DNA from: Nostoc sp. NMS8
GTDB lineage: Bacteria > Cyanobacteriota > Cyanobacteriia > Cyanobacteriales > Nostocaceae
Length of the DNA stretch: 64,000 nucleotides
Assembly (NCBI RefSeq): GCF_017115045.1
Contig: NZ_JABXKK010000096.1
Span: 79,993 to 143,992, forward strand
Direction of reading: 5' to 3'
A program made the translations under genes and the position numbers. This document shows, in pieces, positions 16,170 through 24,335 of this stretch. Position 1 is the stretch's first letter; every line of letters starts with the position of its first letter. A model generated the notes under the pieces. That model saw only the letters and a program-made list of their open reading frames with translations, was not told the DNA's origin and did no database searches.

Positions 16170-17507
16170 CTATCTAGTACTTGTAAATAGCCAGATTGAA
16201 ATAGTTTGCAATAATAGCCAAGCATTTAAACTACCAATCACAATCGCTACTAACCATGATAAAATTTTCAGCCACCAAGGATTGACAAATTCACCCATTA
16301 AGTGACGATTACTCGTAAACATCACCAAAGGCACTACCGCAAACGATAGCTGTAAACTCAAGATTACTTGACTGAAAATTAGTAAGCCACCTGTACTCTT
16401 TTCTCCCAAAAGAATAATTGAAATTAATGCTGGGATAATGGCAATTATTCTAGTTAATAATCTACGTAGCCAAGGTTTTAGACGCAGATTTAAAAATCCT
16501 TCCATGACAATTTGCCCTGCTAAGGTGGCAGTCAGGGTTGAACTTTGTCCAGAAGCAAGTAATGCCAAGCCAAAAATCGCGCTGGCGGCATTTACACCCA
16601 ATAAGGGAGAGAGTAATTTATAAGCATCTTGAATTTCTGCAACATCCTGATAACCAGAAAAATGAAAAGTTGCCGCAGCAATAATCAAAATTGCTGAGTT
16701 GATAAACAAGGCGAAACATAAAGCAAGTGTAGAATCGATTGTGCCAAACTTAATCGCTTCCCATTTCTTTTCGGATGTTGATTCCCAATCTCGCGTCTGC
16801 ACGATTGATGAGTGTAGATACAAGTTGTGTGGCATTACTGTTGCCCCCAAAATGCCAATAGCAATGTAGAGCATTTCTGGATTTTGTACAATTTCTATTT
16901 TGGGAACATATCCTAGTAAAACTCCGCCCAAATCAGGACGTGAAAAGATGATTTCTGCTATGAAACAGACGCCTACAGTTGCTACGAACAAGATTACCAA
17001 AGCTTCTGTATAGCGAAAGCCTTTGTTTTGTAGCAGCAATAATACAATTACATCTAGTGCTGTGATACACACGCCCCAACCTAAGGGAATACCAAAAAGC
17101 AGTTGCAGCGCGATCGCACTTCCCAAAACTTCTGCTAAGTCACAGGCTGCGATCGCTATTTCACAAAGCACCCATAACCCGAAATTGACACGGGGGCCGA
17201 AATTATCTCGACAAGCCTGTGCTAAATCTCGCCCCGTTGCTACTCCCAACCGCACACACAGAGATTGCATTAAAATCGCCATCAAGTTGGAAAGCATAAT
17301 CACCGTTAGCAACGCATAACCAAATTTAGCCCCGCCTGCTAAGTCAGTTGCCCAGTTACCAGGGTCCATATACCCTACAGATACCAAATATCCTGGCCCT
17401 CCATAAGCCAACATCTTGCGCCAGAAGCTTTTGGTGTTAGGAATTTTAATGCTGCGATGAACTTCAGGTAGGCTGGGCTTTCTAGCTGGTTTTTCTGGGA
17501 AGGGCAT
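16170..17507 (-). CDS. mntH: Nramp-family divalent metal transporter
   Basis: The 445 residues form 11 predicted membrane spans with the Nramp metal-site motifs MDPGNWATD (TM1) and GATVMPHNLYLHS (TM6). Such proteins import Mn(II) or Fe(II) with protons across the plasma membrane. The start MPFPEKPARKP is preceded by GAGAG. It stands divergent to a Zn/Cd-type P1B ATPase, with 248 bases between them; no manganese riboswitch or clear Fur/Mur box was found in that gap. Confidence 0.92.
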   Translation of the reverse strand: MPFPEKPARKPSLPEVHRSIKIPNTKSFWRKMLAYGGPGYLVSVGYMDPGNWATDLAGGAKFGYALLTVIMLSNLMAILMQSLCVRLGVATGRDLAQACRDNFGPRVNFGLWVLCEIAIAACDLAEVLGSAIALQLLFGIPLGWGVCITALDVIVLLLLQNKGFRYTEALVILFVATVGVCFIAEIIFSRPDLGGVLLGYVPKIEIVQNPEMLYIAIGILGATVMPHNLYLHSSIVQTRDWESTSEKKWEAIKFGTIDSTLALCFALFINSAILIIAAATFHFSGYQDVAEIQDAYKLLSPLLGVNAASAIFGLALLASGQSSTLTATLAGQIVMEGFLNLRLKPWLRRLLTRIIAIIPALISIILLGEKSTGGLLIFSQVILSLQLSFAVVPLVMFTSNRHLMGEFVNPWWLKILSWLVAIVIGSLNAWLLLQTISIWLFTSTR

Positions 17508-17755
17508 TTGTTTACGCTCTCAAATTTTCATAATTGTCTCATAATTATAGGAAACACTTACAAGAATAACTACCGTCGCCAGACTATAAATTTTAATCTC
17601 CATTAAATATTAGTAGAAAGATTTAACAAGCAACCTAAATATTGTATTGATATAGATTCTCGTTCTTAAATTATCAACTTGTAAAAACTTCTTTTTTTAA
17701 TTACATTTGAATAAAGGCTAATATATCCAATAAGTTGCTAGCCTCCATAGAAAAA

Positions 17756-19750
17756 ATGAAGCAGAAAGTACATTCAGAATCTTCAGATTGTTGCAGTTGT
17801 GAACATGACCATCACGAGAATCATAACCATGTTCATAATCACAATCATGATGAGAATCATAACCATGACCACAATCACGACCACGGTGGAGAATTCAATC
17901 TTAAAAATGAGGTATTGCCTTTAGTTGTGATTTTAAGTTTATATGCAGCTGGTGTAATTTTTGAAACTCAATTACACAATACGTTTTATTCAATAGGAGA
18001 ATATCTGCTTTTTATCCCTGCCTATTTATTAAGTGGATGGAGTGTGTTAAAAACTGCTGGACGTAATATCCTCAAAGGCAGAGTATTTGATGAAACATTT
18101 TTGATGACAGTAGCAACATTAGGTGCGATCGCAATTCATAAATTACCCGAAGCTGTCGGAGTAATGTTATTTTATAAAATTGGAGAATTGTTCCAAGATA
18201 TTGCCGTCAGTCGTTCCCGTAATTCGATCAAATCATTATTGGAAGTCCGCCCAGATTATGCCAACATCCAAATAGGAGGAGAACTCAAAAGAGTATCGCC
18301 AGAAACAGTAAATATTGGAGATATCATCGTTGTTAAACCTGGAGAAAAGATTCCCTTAGATGGCGAAATTATCGATGGTAGTTCGCAGATTGATACATCC
18401 GCATTAACTGGAGAATCTGTACCACGAACGGTTAGATTGGGAGAGACAGTTTTAGCTGGGACGATCAATAAAATAGGTGTTCTCAGCATTAAAGTCACAA
18501 AGCTATTTGATGAATCTTCCATTGCCAAGATTTTAGACTTGGTGCAAAATGCCAAAAGTAAAAAAGCAGAGACAGAAAAGTTTATTACTAAATTTGCCCG
18601 ATATTATACACCAATAGTAGTTTTTACATCTCTAGCAGTTGCAATATTACCTCCTTTATTTATTTCGGGTGCAACTTCTTCCGAATGGGTTTATCGTGCC
18701 CTAATTTTACTAGTTATTTCCTGTCCTTGTGGACTCATTATCAGTATTCCACTAGGTTACTTTGGAGGCGTGGGAGGTGCGGCTAGACGTGGTATTTTGG
18801 TTAAAGGTTCTACTTTTTTAGATACTTTAAATGCAGTCAATACAGTTGTTTTTGATAAAACTGGAACGTTAACTAAAGGGGTATTCAAAGTAGTCAAAAT
18901 AGTACCATTAAATGGCTGGAATGAACAAGAATTACTGCAATTAGCTGCCAAAGTAGAATCCCACTCAAATCATCCCATTGCTCAATCTATCTGCAAAGCC
19001 TATGGTGAAAAAATTGATGAATTTGAGGTGAGAGATTATGAAGAAATCGCAGGTTATGGAATTAGAGCCAAGGTTGAAAATAGGGTAGTGATAGCGGGAA
19101 GCGATCGCCTACTCCACAGAGAGAAGATTGTGCATGATAATTGCCAGTTAGAGGGAACAGTTATTCATCTTGCAGTGGATGATATTTACGCTGGATATAT
19201 TGTCATTGCTGATGAACTCAAAGAAGATGCGAGACTTGCTATTCAAGCACTAAAACGAATGGGTGTAGAAAGAACAGTAATGTTGACAGGAGATAATGAA
19301 GCGATCGCTTCTCGGATTGCTGAACAGCTTGGCATAGATACATATCAAGCAGAGTTATTACCAGAAGAAAAAGTTAATGCCATTGAAAAATTACTCAGCA
19401 CTGCTGGCAAGCATGGTAAAGTTGCCTTTATTGGCGATGGTATTAATGATGCACCTGTGATTGCTAGAGCGGATGTTGGTATGGCAATGGGTGGGTTAGG
19501 TTCAGATGCAGCCATAGAAACTGCCGATATTGTGATTATGACAGATGCACCGTTAAAAGTGGTAGAAGCAATACAAATCGCCAGAAAAACTCGCACAATT
19601 GTTTGGCAAAATATTGGCTTTGCTTTAGCAATTAAAGCTGTATTTATTGGATTGGGTATTTTCGGTATAGCGACAATGTGGGAAGCTGTGTTTGCTGATG
19701 TCGGAGTAGCTTTACTTGCAATTTTAAACGCAACTAGAGCGATGAAATAA
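17756..19750 (+). CDS. Zn/Cd-type P1B heavy-metal ATPase with His-rich N-terminus
   Basis: About 664 residues. In place of an HMA domain the N-terminus has CCSC followed by a run of His/Asn/Asp (about residues 11-45), a likely zinc-binding tail. The core shows TGES (actuator), the membrane motif SCPCGL, DKTGTLTKG (phosphorylated Asp), SNHP (HP motif) and GDGINDAP. The last membrane helices hold WQNIGFALAIKAVF and a following ADVGVALLA, matching the Lys and Asp of P1B-2 zinc/cadmium pumps. The frame is open to a TTG at 17735, but ATG 17756 is the better start. The gene is AT-rich compared with topA and mntH, which may mark transfer. It probably exports Zn(II) or Cd(II). Confidence 0.88.
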   Translation: MKQKVHSESSDCCSCEHDHHENHNHVHNHNHDENHNHDHNHDHGGEFNLKNEVLPLVVILSLYAAGVIFETQLHNTFYSIGEYLLFIPAYLLSGWSVLKTAGRNILKGRVFDETFLMTVATLGAIAIHKLPEAVGVMLFYKIGELFQDIAVSRSRNSIKSLLEVRPDYANIQIGGELKRVSPETVNIGDIIVVKPGEKIPLDGEIIDGSSQIDTSALTGESVPRTVRLGETVLAGTINKIGVLSIKVTKLFDESSIAKILDLVQNAKSKKAETEKFITKFARYYTPIVVFTSLAVAILPPLFISGATSSEWVYRALILLVISCPCGLIISIPLGYFGGVGGAARRGILVKGSTFLDTLNAVNTVVFDKTGTLTKGVFKVVKIVPLNGWNEQELLQLAAKVESHSNHPIAQSICKAYGEKIDEFEVRDYEEIAGYGIRAKVENRVVIAGSDRLLHREKIVHDNCQLEGTVIHLAVDDIYAGYIVIADELKEDARLAIQALKRMGVERTVMLTGDNEAIASRIAEQLGIDTYQAELLPEEKVNAIEKLLSTAGKHGKVAFIGDGINDAPVIARADVGMAMGGLGSDAAIETADIVIMTDAPLKVVEAIQIARKTRTIVWQNIGFALAIKAVFIGLGIFGIATMWEAVFADVGVALLAILNATRAMK

Positions 19751-19844
19751 AATTTTTGGGAAATCGGGAATATGTAATTGAGAAATTGTAGTAATTAAAT
19801 TATGAATGCTTCTCACTCATAAACCGCTACCCAAAATAGAACTT

Positions 19845-20522
19845 ATGAATTCATCAATCAAAGGCATTGCTACAGCTACTTTAGCTTTACTGATTAACTA
19901 TTCAGCAAACCCAGCCTTTGCACTACCCCAGAAAATCAATCATCCAAGTACTGTTGCTACGCAAGCATCAAAAGATATCTTAATTGTTCCTGGCGAACGA
20001 GTGGGGCCGATAACACGCACAACCACCAAGCAAGATTTAGTAAAGCTGTTTGGTGCATCCCGTCTCGTTGATAAAACCATTTCTGGTGCTGAAGGAATAG
20101 GTAGTTTTGCAGCTACTCAGGTAAATCTGAATCAAGGGCGATCACTCTTGGTAGTCTGGAGTAATAATACTCGTACCAAACCTCTAGATGTGCGTAACTT
20201 GGGTTCAGCTTGGAAAACCCGCGAAGGTATTGGAGTAGGAACACCGTTAAGTGAGTTACGCAAGAAATTAGGTAACTTTAAACTCTATGGATTGGAGTGG
20301 GATTACGGCGGTACTATCTTGCTGGATAGTAGCAAATTATCCCGCTATCAAGGCAAACTCATTTTACGAGTAGATGCTGCTCCCAATGCTTCTGAAAACT
20401 TTCCCAATGATTACCAATCAGTGTTAGGAGATAGTACTTTTTCCTCCACCAATCCCCATTGGAAACCTTTGGGAATTAAGCTAGCAGAAATCATCGTTGT
20501 ATTGAATCCAAGTGAGCAATAA
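19845..20522 (+). CDS. Hypothetical secreted protein
   Basis: Starting at ATG 19845 the protein has 225 residues and a clear signal peptide (MNSSIKGIATATLALLINYS, cleaved near NPAFA). The mature part contains PGERVGPITRTTTKQDLVKL and GIGVGTPLSELRKKLG, the latter a pattern seen in exported proteins of unknown function. An in-frame ATG at 19806 would add 13 residues and spoil the signal peptide. It is 95 bases after the metal ATPase, so co-transcription is possible. No function can be given. Confidence 0.65.
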   Translation: MNSSIKGIATATLALLINYSANPAFALPQKINHPSTVATQASKDILIVPGERVGPITRTTTKQDLVKLFGASRLVDKTISGAEGIGSFAATQVNLNQGRSLLVVWSNNTRTKPLDVRNLGSAWKTREGIGVGTPLSELRKKLGNFKLYGLEWDYGGTILLDSSKLSRYQGKLILRVDAAPNASENFPNDYQSVLGDSTFSSTNPHWKPLGIKLAEIIVVLNPSEQ

Positions 20523-20537
20523 TCGACTGCTAAACAT

Positions 20538-20708
20538 CTAATTTGCTGGTTTAGGGATAGAGTGACTATCATGAATTAGCATTAGATATTTTGAGAATAG
20601 CTCATCAAGATACAATATAACAGCATTAAAGTCACCTCTAAGTTTAGCAACCTGTGCCATCTCTGCCAAATCCATTGCCTCTTGATGGAACTCTTGAATT
20701 TGACTCAT
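20538..20708 (-). CDS. 56-aa small ORF (AMDLAE-type)
   Basis: ATG at 20708 to TAG at 20538 gives a 56-residue peptide beginning MSQIQEFHQEAMDLAEMAQV, then AKLRGDF. I recall similar but longer helical proteins (QEAMDLAE...AKLRGD) in Nostoc genomes, so this may be a shortened version, diverging after residue 28. It overlaps the preceding frame by the sequence ATGA. Function is unknown. Confidence 0.5.
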   Translation of the reverse strand: MSQIQEFHQEAMDLAEMAQVAKLRGDFNAVILYLDELFSKYLMLIHDSHSIPKPAN

Positions 20709-20878
20709 TTTTTCACGATGAATGCTAAGGGGTTACTGAACTCCAGAACCACGATATATGCTGGGAGTGTACCATCTGTAGGACTTACCTGCTCAAGTTT
20801 CTGTTTAACTCTAGCTTTGACGCGGCTGTTGTCACCCTTACGTATACCTGAAACTTCCAACCGAACTGCATTTTGAAA
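20705..20878 (-). pseudogene. 5'-truncated ORF upstream of the 56-aa ORF
   Basis: The frame reads AVRLEVSGIRKGDNSRVKAR and ends EFSNPLAFIVKK with a TGA overlapping the next ATG. A TGA stop at 20881-20879 precedes it and there is no start codon before the protein-like part. It looks like the C-terminus of a lost gene that was once translationally coupled to the small ORF behind it. Confidence 0.4.
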
Positions 20879-21052
20879 TCATAAGACTTATGTAAATATA
20901 CAGTTATTTGGCGTATTTGGCGCATATAAATTAAGATTTACCCACCCAGAAAACAAGGAAAATAGAGATATTCAGCTAATTGGTGTTGGTTTATACTATT
21001 TCAAGTTTTTGTAGTCGTTATACTCATAACTTAGGTTCTACCTGGGAATTAG

Positions 21053-21076
21053 GAAGTGGCTTTGCCACTTCTTTTT
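21053..21076 (+). terminator. Strong intrinsic terminator with no gene in front of it
   Basis: GAAGTGGC, loop TTT, GCCACTTC, then TTTTT forms a perfect 8-bp stem with a U-tract on the plus strand. The nearest plus-strand gene ends more than 500 bases earlier (20522), with minus-strand ORFs between. The TATACT boxes at 20994 and 21020 could be promoter elements of a small RNA ending here. Confidence 0.6.
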
Positions 21077-21263
21077 ATTTATTTAGTAGCCCAGTAAAAA
21101 ATCAATTAAAAGTCAAAAATAACTTTATTGAGCCTTTAAACTTTATTGTTATATTATTTTACAAAATACCTGCTAAACATACATTGGTAAGGGCATACAT
21201 CTGTACACCCCTACAAACGATTAATTGTTACAAAGATTGTTGACAATGGTATGAAAGCGTGTC

Positions 21264-21302
21264 TGTTTAATTTAGCCAGACGGAATTCTGGCCAATTAAA
21301 CA
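21264..21302 (-). terminator. Hairpin downstream of the Rieske oxygenase gene
   Basis: TGTTTAATTTAGCCAGA and TCTGGCCAATTAAACA are nearly perfect inverted arms around CGGAAT. They lie 6 bases past the stop of the minus-strand Rieske gene, which fits a transcription terminator. Confidence 0.55.
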
Positions 21303-21307
21303 TGATG

Positions 21308-22396
21308 TTAGTCATTACTCATTGTATCTTGCCATCTCTCACGCTTAGGCTTGCTCTCAATATCGTGCGATCGCGCTTCTTTCCAAGTCCCCCACATTAG
21401 GGATTGCTGTTTGTCAACATGGTTAATAAACTGCATAATTGAGTGATCTGCTTTGATGGGAGTTTTCAAATCAAACTGAATTGTTTGGAGAATCTTGATG
21501 TCACCCATGAGAAAGTACTTAGCTGTAATCTTAGTCAGCCATAGCACAACTCGATTGTATAGCCAACCAAAAATTCCTTTACGTTTTTTAGTCATCAACA
21601 GAACTTGACCTTCAGTTTTTCCGCCTTTGTAGAGGCGAACTGCAACCATCATGTGGACATGGAAGAAATCAGGGCCAAGTGTCACAATGCCAATACTACC
21701 GTACCAATAGCAAATACTGTAAGTTATGACATTTTTGTAGAAAAGACGGATGAGCTTAATCAACGAGAAATTGTCTTTGATGGGTGTAGTATTACTAAAG
21801 ATAATTGCATTTTCGTTCAGTTCGTGTTTTTCAAAAATAATTTCTAGTGGCAATTTGTGAACTGTATTGAGGTGTTGAGCATCAATCGCATTAATCATCA
21901 CCACGTTGGGGTGACAGTTCAGTGAGAAGTGAGAATGGATGGCGACATCACACTCTTTTTGTTCTAACTCTGGAACAAAAGGTAGAGGTTGTTGTGGTAT
22001 TTCTCCAGTCCAAACCCAAATCATCCCGTATTTTTCAGCAGTGGGCCAAGTTTGTAATTGTAGAGAAGGTGGTGTATCTAAACATGGGATATTAATACAC
22101 ATCCCCTCAGCATCAAACTTCCAGTGGTGGAAAAAACAACGTAGTGCATTACCTTCAACTTTACCCTCAGCAAGGTGAGCGCCCATGTGTGGACAGTAGG
22201 CATCAAAAGTAACTACCTTTTTGTCTTTACCACGGTAAATTACTAATTCTTTACCCAAAATCGTGACAGGTTTTACTTCACCCACCCGCAGATTTTGAGA
22301 GGGTATTACCCAATACCATCCCTCAATAAAACGCTCTGGATTATTGAAAATTTTAGGTTTACGGATTGAGCTAAAAGTCTGCGAGTTGAGATTCAT
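21308..22396 (-). CDS. Rieske non-haem iron oxygenase
   Basis: The 362-residue protein has an N-terminal Rieske [2Fe-2S] domain with C68-P-H70 and C87-x2-H90 (CPHMGAHLAEG, CFFHHW). The catalytic domain carries the mononuclear iron motif D172-x2-H175-x4-H180 (DAQHLNTVH). This is the layout of aromatic-ring hydroxylating and related Rieske oxygenases. The C-terminus lacks the CxxC seen in pheophorbide/chlorophyllide oxygenases, and the substrate is unknown. It needs a separate reductase, and none is nearby. The start ATG at 22396 gives MNLNSQTFSS. The gene stands alone, divergent to merR. Confidence 0.85.
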   Translation of the reverse strand: MNLNSQTFSSIRKPKIFNNPERFIEGWYWVIPSQNLRVGEVKPVTILGKELVIYRGKDKKVVTFDAYCPHMGAHLAEGKVEGNALRCFFHHWKFDAEGMCINIPCLDTPPSLQLQTWPTAEKYGMIWVWTGEIPQQPLPFVPELEQKECDVAIHSHFSLNCHPNVVMINAIDAQHLNTVHKLPLEIIFEKHELNENAIIFSNTTPIKDNFSLIKLIRLFYKNVITYSICYWYGSIGIVTLGPDFFHVHMMVAVRLYKGGKTEGQVLLMTKKRKGIFGWLYNRVVLWLTKITAKYFLMGDIKILQTIQFDLKTPIKADHSIMQFINHVDKQQSLMWGTWKEARSHDIESKPKRERWQDTMSND

Positions 22397-22742
22397 TTTT
22401 ATGGTTTCACTTGAAGTGAAGCAGTTAATCTAGAAGTAACATGGGAACTCTAAAAAAACAGTTACTTTCAGTACCATGAGCAACAGCTACCCAATAAATG
22501 AATAAAGCTTATCAGGTAAAATCTTGAAAAAATATGATTAAAAATGTCAAAATTATGCCATTCTAAGATCAGCTAAATTTAAAAAATATATTTAGACTAG
22601 ATATTTGAACATTTAAAACTTAGTAAAATCTCTAATTAGATAAAAAGTTGCAATACTGATGATAATATTTTGATTAACTCTCAAACAACTTAACGTTTAT
22701 AAAAATATGTAATAATAATTACAAGAGTTGGGGAAGTCTACC
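22397..22742. promoter_or_regulatory. Divergent AT-rich promoter region (Rieske gene / merR)
   Basis: This gap of about 340 bases is very AT-rich. It must hold both promoters, but no clear dyad of the kind found at 27064 is present. GTTGGGGAAG lies about 10 bases before ATG 22743 and serves as the ribosome binding site for merR, which favours that start over the TTG at 22728. No gene was seen. Confidence 0.4.
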
Positions 22743-23177
22743 ATGTTAACTCAAGATAAAAAACTGCTTTTAATTGGTCAGGTAACAGATTTAACTGGAA
22801 TACCCATCAGGACAATTCGTTATTACGAGAGTTTAGGCTTAATCAATTCATTCAGACGAACAGAAGGAGGCTTTCGCCAGTTTTCATTGGATGTGCTAAC
22901 TCGTCTGGCATTCATTAAAAGGGCACAAAATCTCGGTCTTAGCCTAGAGGAGATTGGAAATATTCTTCAGGTTTACGATCAAGGGCAAACTCCTTGCGGT
23001 GAAATTAAAGAAAAACTTGAAGAGAAGGTTTTGCAGATCGATCGCCAAATCGATCAACTGTTAACTTTACGTTCTGAAATCAAGGGATTACTTTCAGGCT
23101 GGAAGAATATCAGCAACCAGCATGAGGACACAATTTGTCCGATAATTCAAAACACTAGTACAGGTCGGCGGAAATAA
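22743..23177 (+). CDS. MerR-family heavy-metal-responsive regulator
   Basis: A 144-residue protein: a helix-turn-helix at the N-terminus (IGQVTDLTGIPIRTIRYYES), the second MerR helix region GGFRQFSLDVLTRLAFIKRA, and a long dimerisation helix. Metal ligands are probably the Cys in QTPCGEIKEKL, at the place of ZntR Cys79, and the Cys in ICPIIQN near the C-terminus. CueR-type Cu(I) sensors have Ser at the first place, so a divalent metal is also possible. It likely acts on the dyad at 27064. ATG 22743 is chosen on ribosome binding site grounds. The next gene starts 6 bases after the stop. Confidence 0.85.
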   Translation: MLTQDKKLLLIGQVTDLTGIPIRTIRYYESLGLINSFRRTEGGFRQFSLDVLTRLAFIKRAQNLGLSLEEIGNILQVYDQGQTPCGEIKEKLEEKVLQIDRQIDQLLTLRSEIKGLLSGWKNISNQHEDTICPIIQNTSTGRRK

Positions 23178-23183
23178 GCGTAT

Positions 23184-23840
23184 ATGGAGAGTAATGACTA
23201 TCAAAGTGAACAAGCTTCCAATAGCTGTCAACTAAAAGCTTGGTTTGATGCTCAACAAAACGAGATTGAAGTTACCTATCTATCTTCAAAAAACTTTTAT
23301 CAACAATCGGGTTGGGGAAGTACACCCGAACGCTGGCAATTTGCGCGAAAGCTGATTCTAAAGGCAGTCAATAAAAGTGGTACTTTTCTCGATTTGGGCT
23401 GTGCTAATGGGCTATTGTTGGAGTGTTTGATGCAATGGGCAGGTGAGCAAGGGTTTTATCTAACTCCGTATGGTGTAGATATTTCACTCCAGCTTGTTGA
23501 ACTAGCACGTATGAGATTACCTGCGTTTGCAACTAACTTAGTAGTTGCGAATGCGTTCACTTTGCAAACACCGATGCAGTATGACTTTGTACACACATTA
23601 CTGGAATATGTCCCCGAAAACTTACACCTAGAGTACTTGAGGCGACTGCTTAAACAACTGGTTGCACCAGCAGGACGATTAATTGTCAGCAGCTACAGTA
23701 GTCGCAGCCGAGGAATAATTCCTGTGGACATTGAAATGTATTTACAACAGCTTGGATTTCAAGTACAGGAGAGTACCATCGCTCAAGAAGTAGATGGTTG
23801 GATACTCACTCGTGTTGCTTGGATTGAAAAAGCGCTTTAA
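23184..23840 (+). CDS. Class I SAM-dependent methyltransferase
   Basis: 218 residues with the AdoMet motif I FLDLGCANGLLLE (about 67-79), the acidic residue in YGVDIS after strand 2, and a later LVAPAGRLIVSSYS strand. The N-terminus, including LSSKNFYQQSGWGSTPERW, is not diagnostic. The gene follows merR by 6 bases and is probably co-transcribed with it. The substrate cannot be inferred. Downstream lies a duplicate scrap of merR, so the locus has been rearranged. Confidence 0.8.
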   Translation: MESNDYQSEQASNSCQLKAWFDAQQNEIEVTYLSSKNFYQQSGWGSTPERWQFARKLILKAVNKSGTFLDLGCANGLLLECLMQWAGEQGFYLTPYGVDISLQLVELARMRLPAFATNLVVANAFTLQTPMQYDFVHTLLEYVPENLHLEYLRRLLKQLVAPAGRLIVSSYSSRSRGIIPVDIEMYLQQLGFQVQESTIAQEVDGWILTRVAWIEKAL

Positions 23841-24010
23841 TAGTGCGCTGTCAATCTATCGTTTCAGTAACCTGACATTGGCTAAAAGTTTCAGCCTCAA
23901 AGACTCAAGTTATTATATTTAATTGCAACTCAGTATTACAATCTAGGGGTTCCCACTCGCTAGGGAAACTATATGGATACCAAACAGGTAGCAAGCTAGA
24001 GAAGCACCAA

Positions 24011-24082
24011 ATGTACGTAGCGGGACTCAAAGAAAAAGAGGAGACAATTTGTCCGATTATTCAAAACACCTCTCAGGATTGA
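24011..24082 (+). pseudogene. Duplicate 3' tail of a merR gene
   Basis: The frame reads EETICPIIQNTSQD and then stops. It matches the C-terminus of the intact merR (EDTICPIIQNTSTGRRK) at both protein and DNA level (GACAATTTGTCCGATTATTC against GACACAATTTGTCCGATAATTC). The rest of that second merR is missing. It abuts the truncated small membrane protein gene at 24089. Confidence 0.6.
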
Positions 24083-24088
24083 CACCAA

Positions 24089-24316
24089 TCAAGAATCAAA
24101 ATTTTTATAGAGAAGAAACCACCACAACTCTAATCCAATCAAGGCTAAACCTGCGATCGCAACACCAATTTTCAAGCCCAAAGGTTGCTCAATGCGCTGG
24201 AATTGGCTGGTTTGCTCTGATGAATGGGCTGGCATTTCTGCGAATGCTACACTTGATGTTCCAGTGAGAAGCACTAAAGCTATAAGGCTTCCCCAAAGCG
24301 TTTTTTGACTGAACAT
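24089..24316 (-). CDS. 75-aa secreted or membrane protein behind copA (possible cupredoxin N-terminus)
   Basis: This has a signal peptide (LWGSLIALVLLTGTSSVAFA, cut before EMPAHSS) and a membrane segment (LKIGVAIAGLALIGLELWWF), and it stops eight residues later. It follows copA by 19 bases, so it belongs to the copper operon. I recall cyanobacterial cupredoxin-domain proteins with the same N-terminal layout followed by a copper-binding domain. If that is right, this is a truncated copy whose end was lost at the junction with the merR scrap. Otherwise it is a small membrane protein in its own right. Confidence 0.6.
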   Translation of the reverse strand: MFSQKTLWGSLIALVLLTGTSSVAFAEMPAHSSEQTSQFQRIEQPLGLKIGVAIAGLALIGLELWWFLLYKNFDS

Positions 24317-24335
24317 TTGCTAAATTACCCTGAAT

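Noticed and set aside
17508..17755. Manganese riboswitch or Zur/ArsR operator between mntH and the Zn/Cd ATPase
   Set aside because: No conserved riboswitch core and no clear 12-2-12 or TGATAATNATTATCA-type palindrome was found.
20980..21243. 87-codon plus-strand ORF
   Set aside because: Composition is that of AT-rich spacer, it runs through the perfect terminator hairpin at 21053-21076, and it has no protein-like pattern.
22397..22727. Search for a MerR dyad in front of merR itself
   Set aside because: Only AT-rich sequence with weak inverted repeats; nothing comparable with the dyad at 27064.
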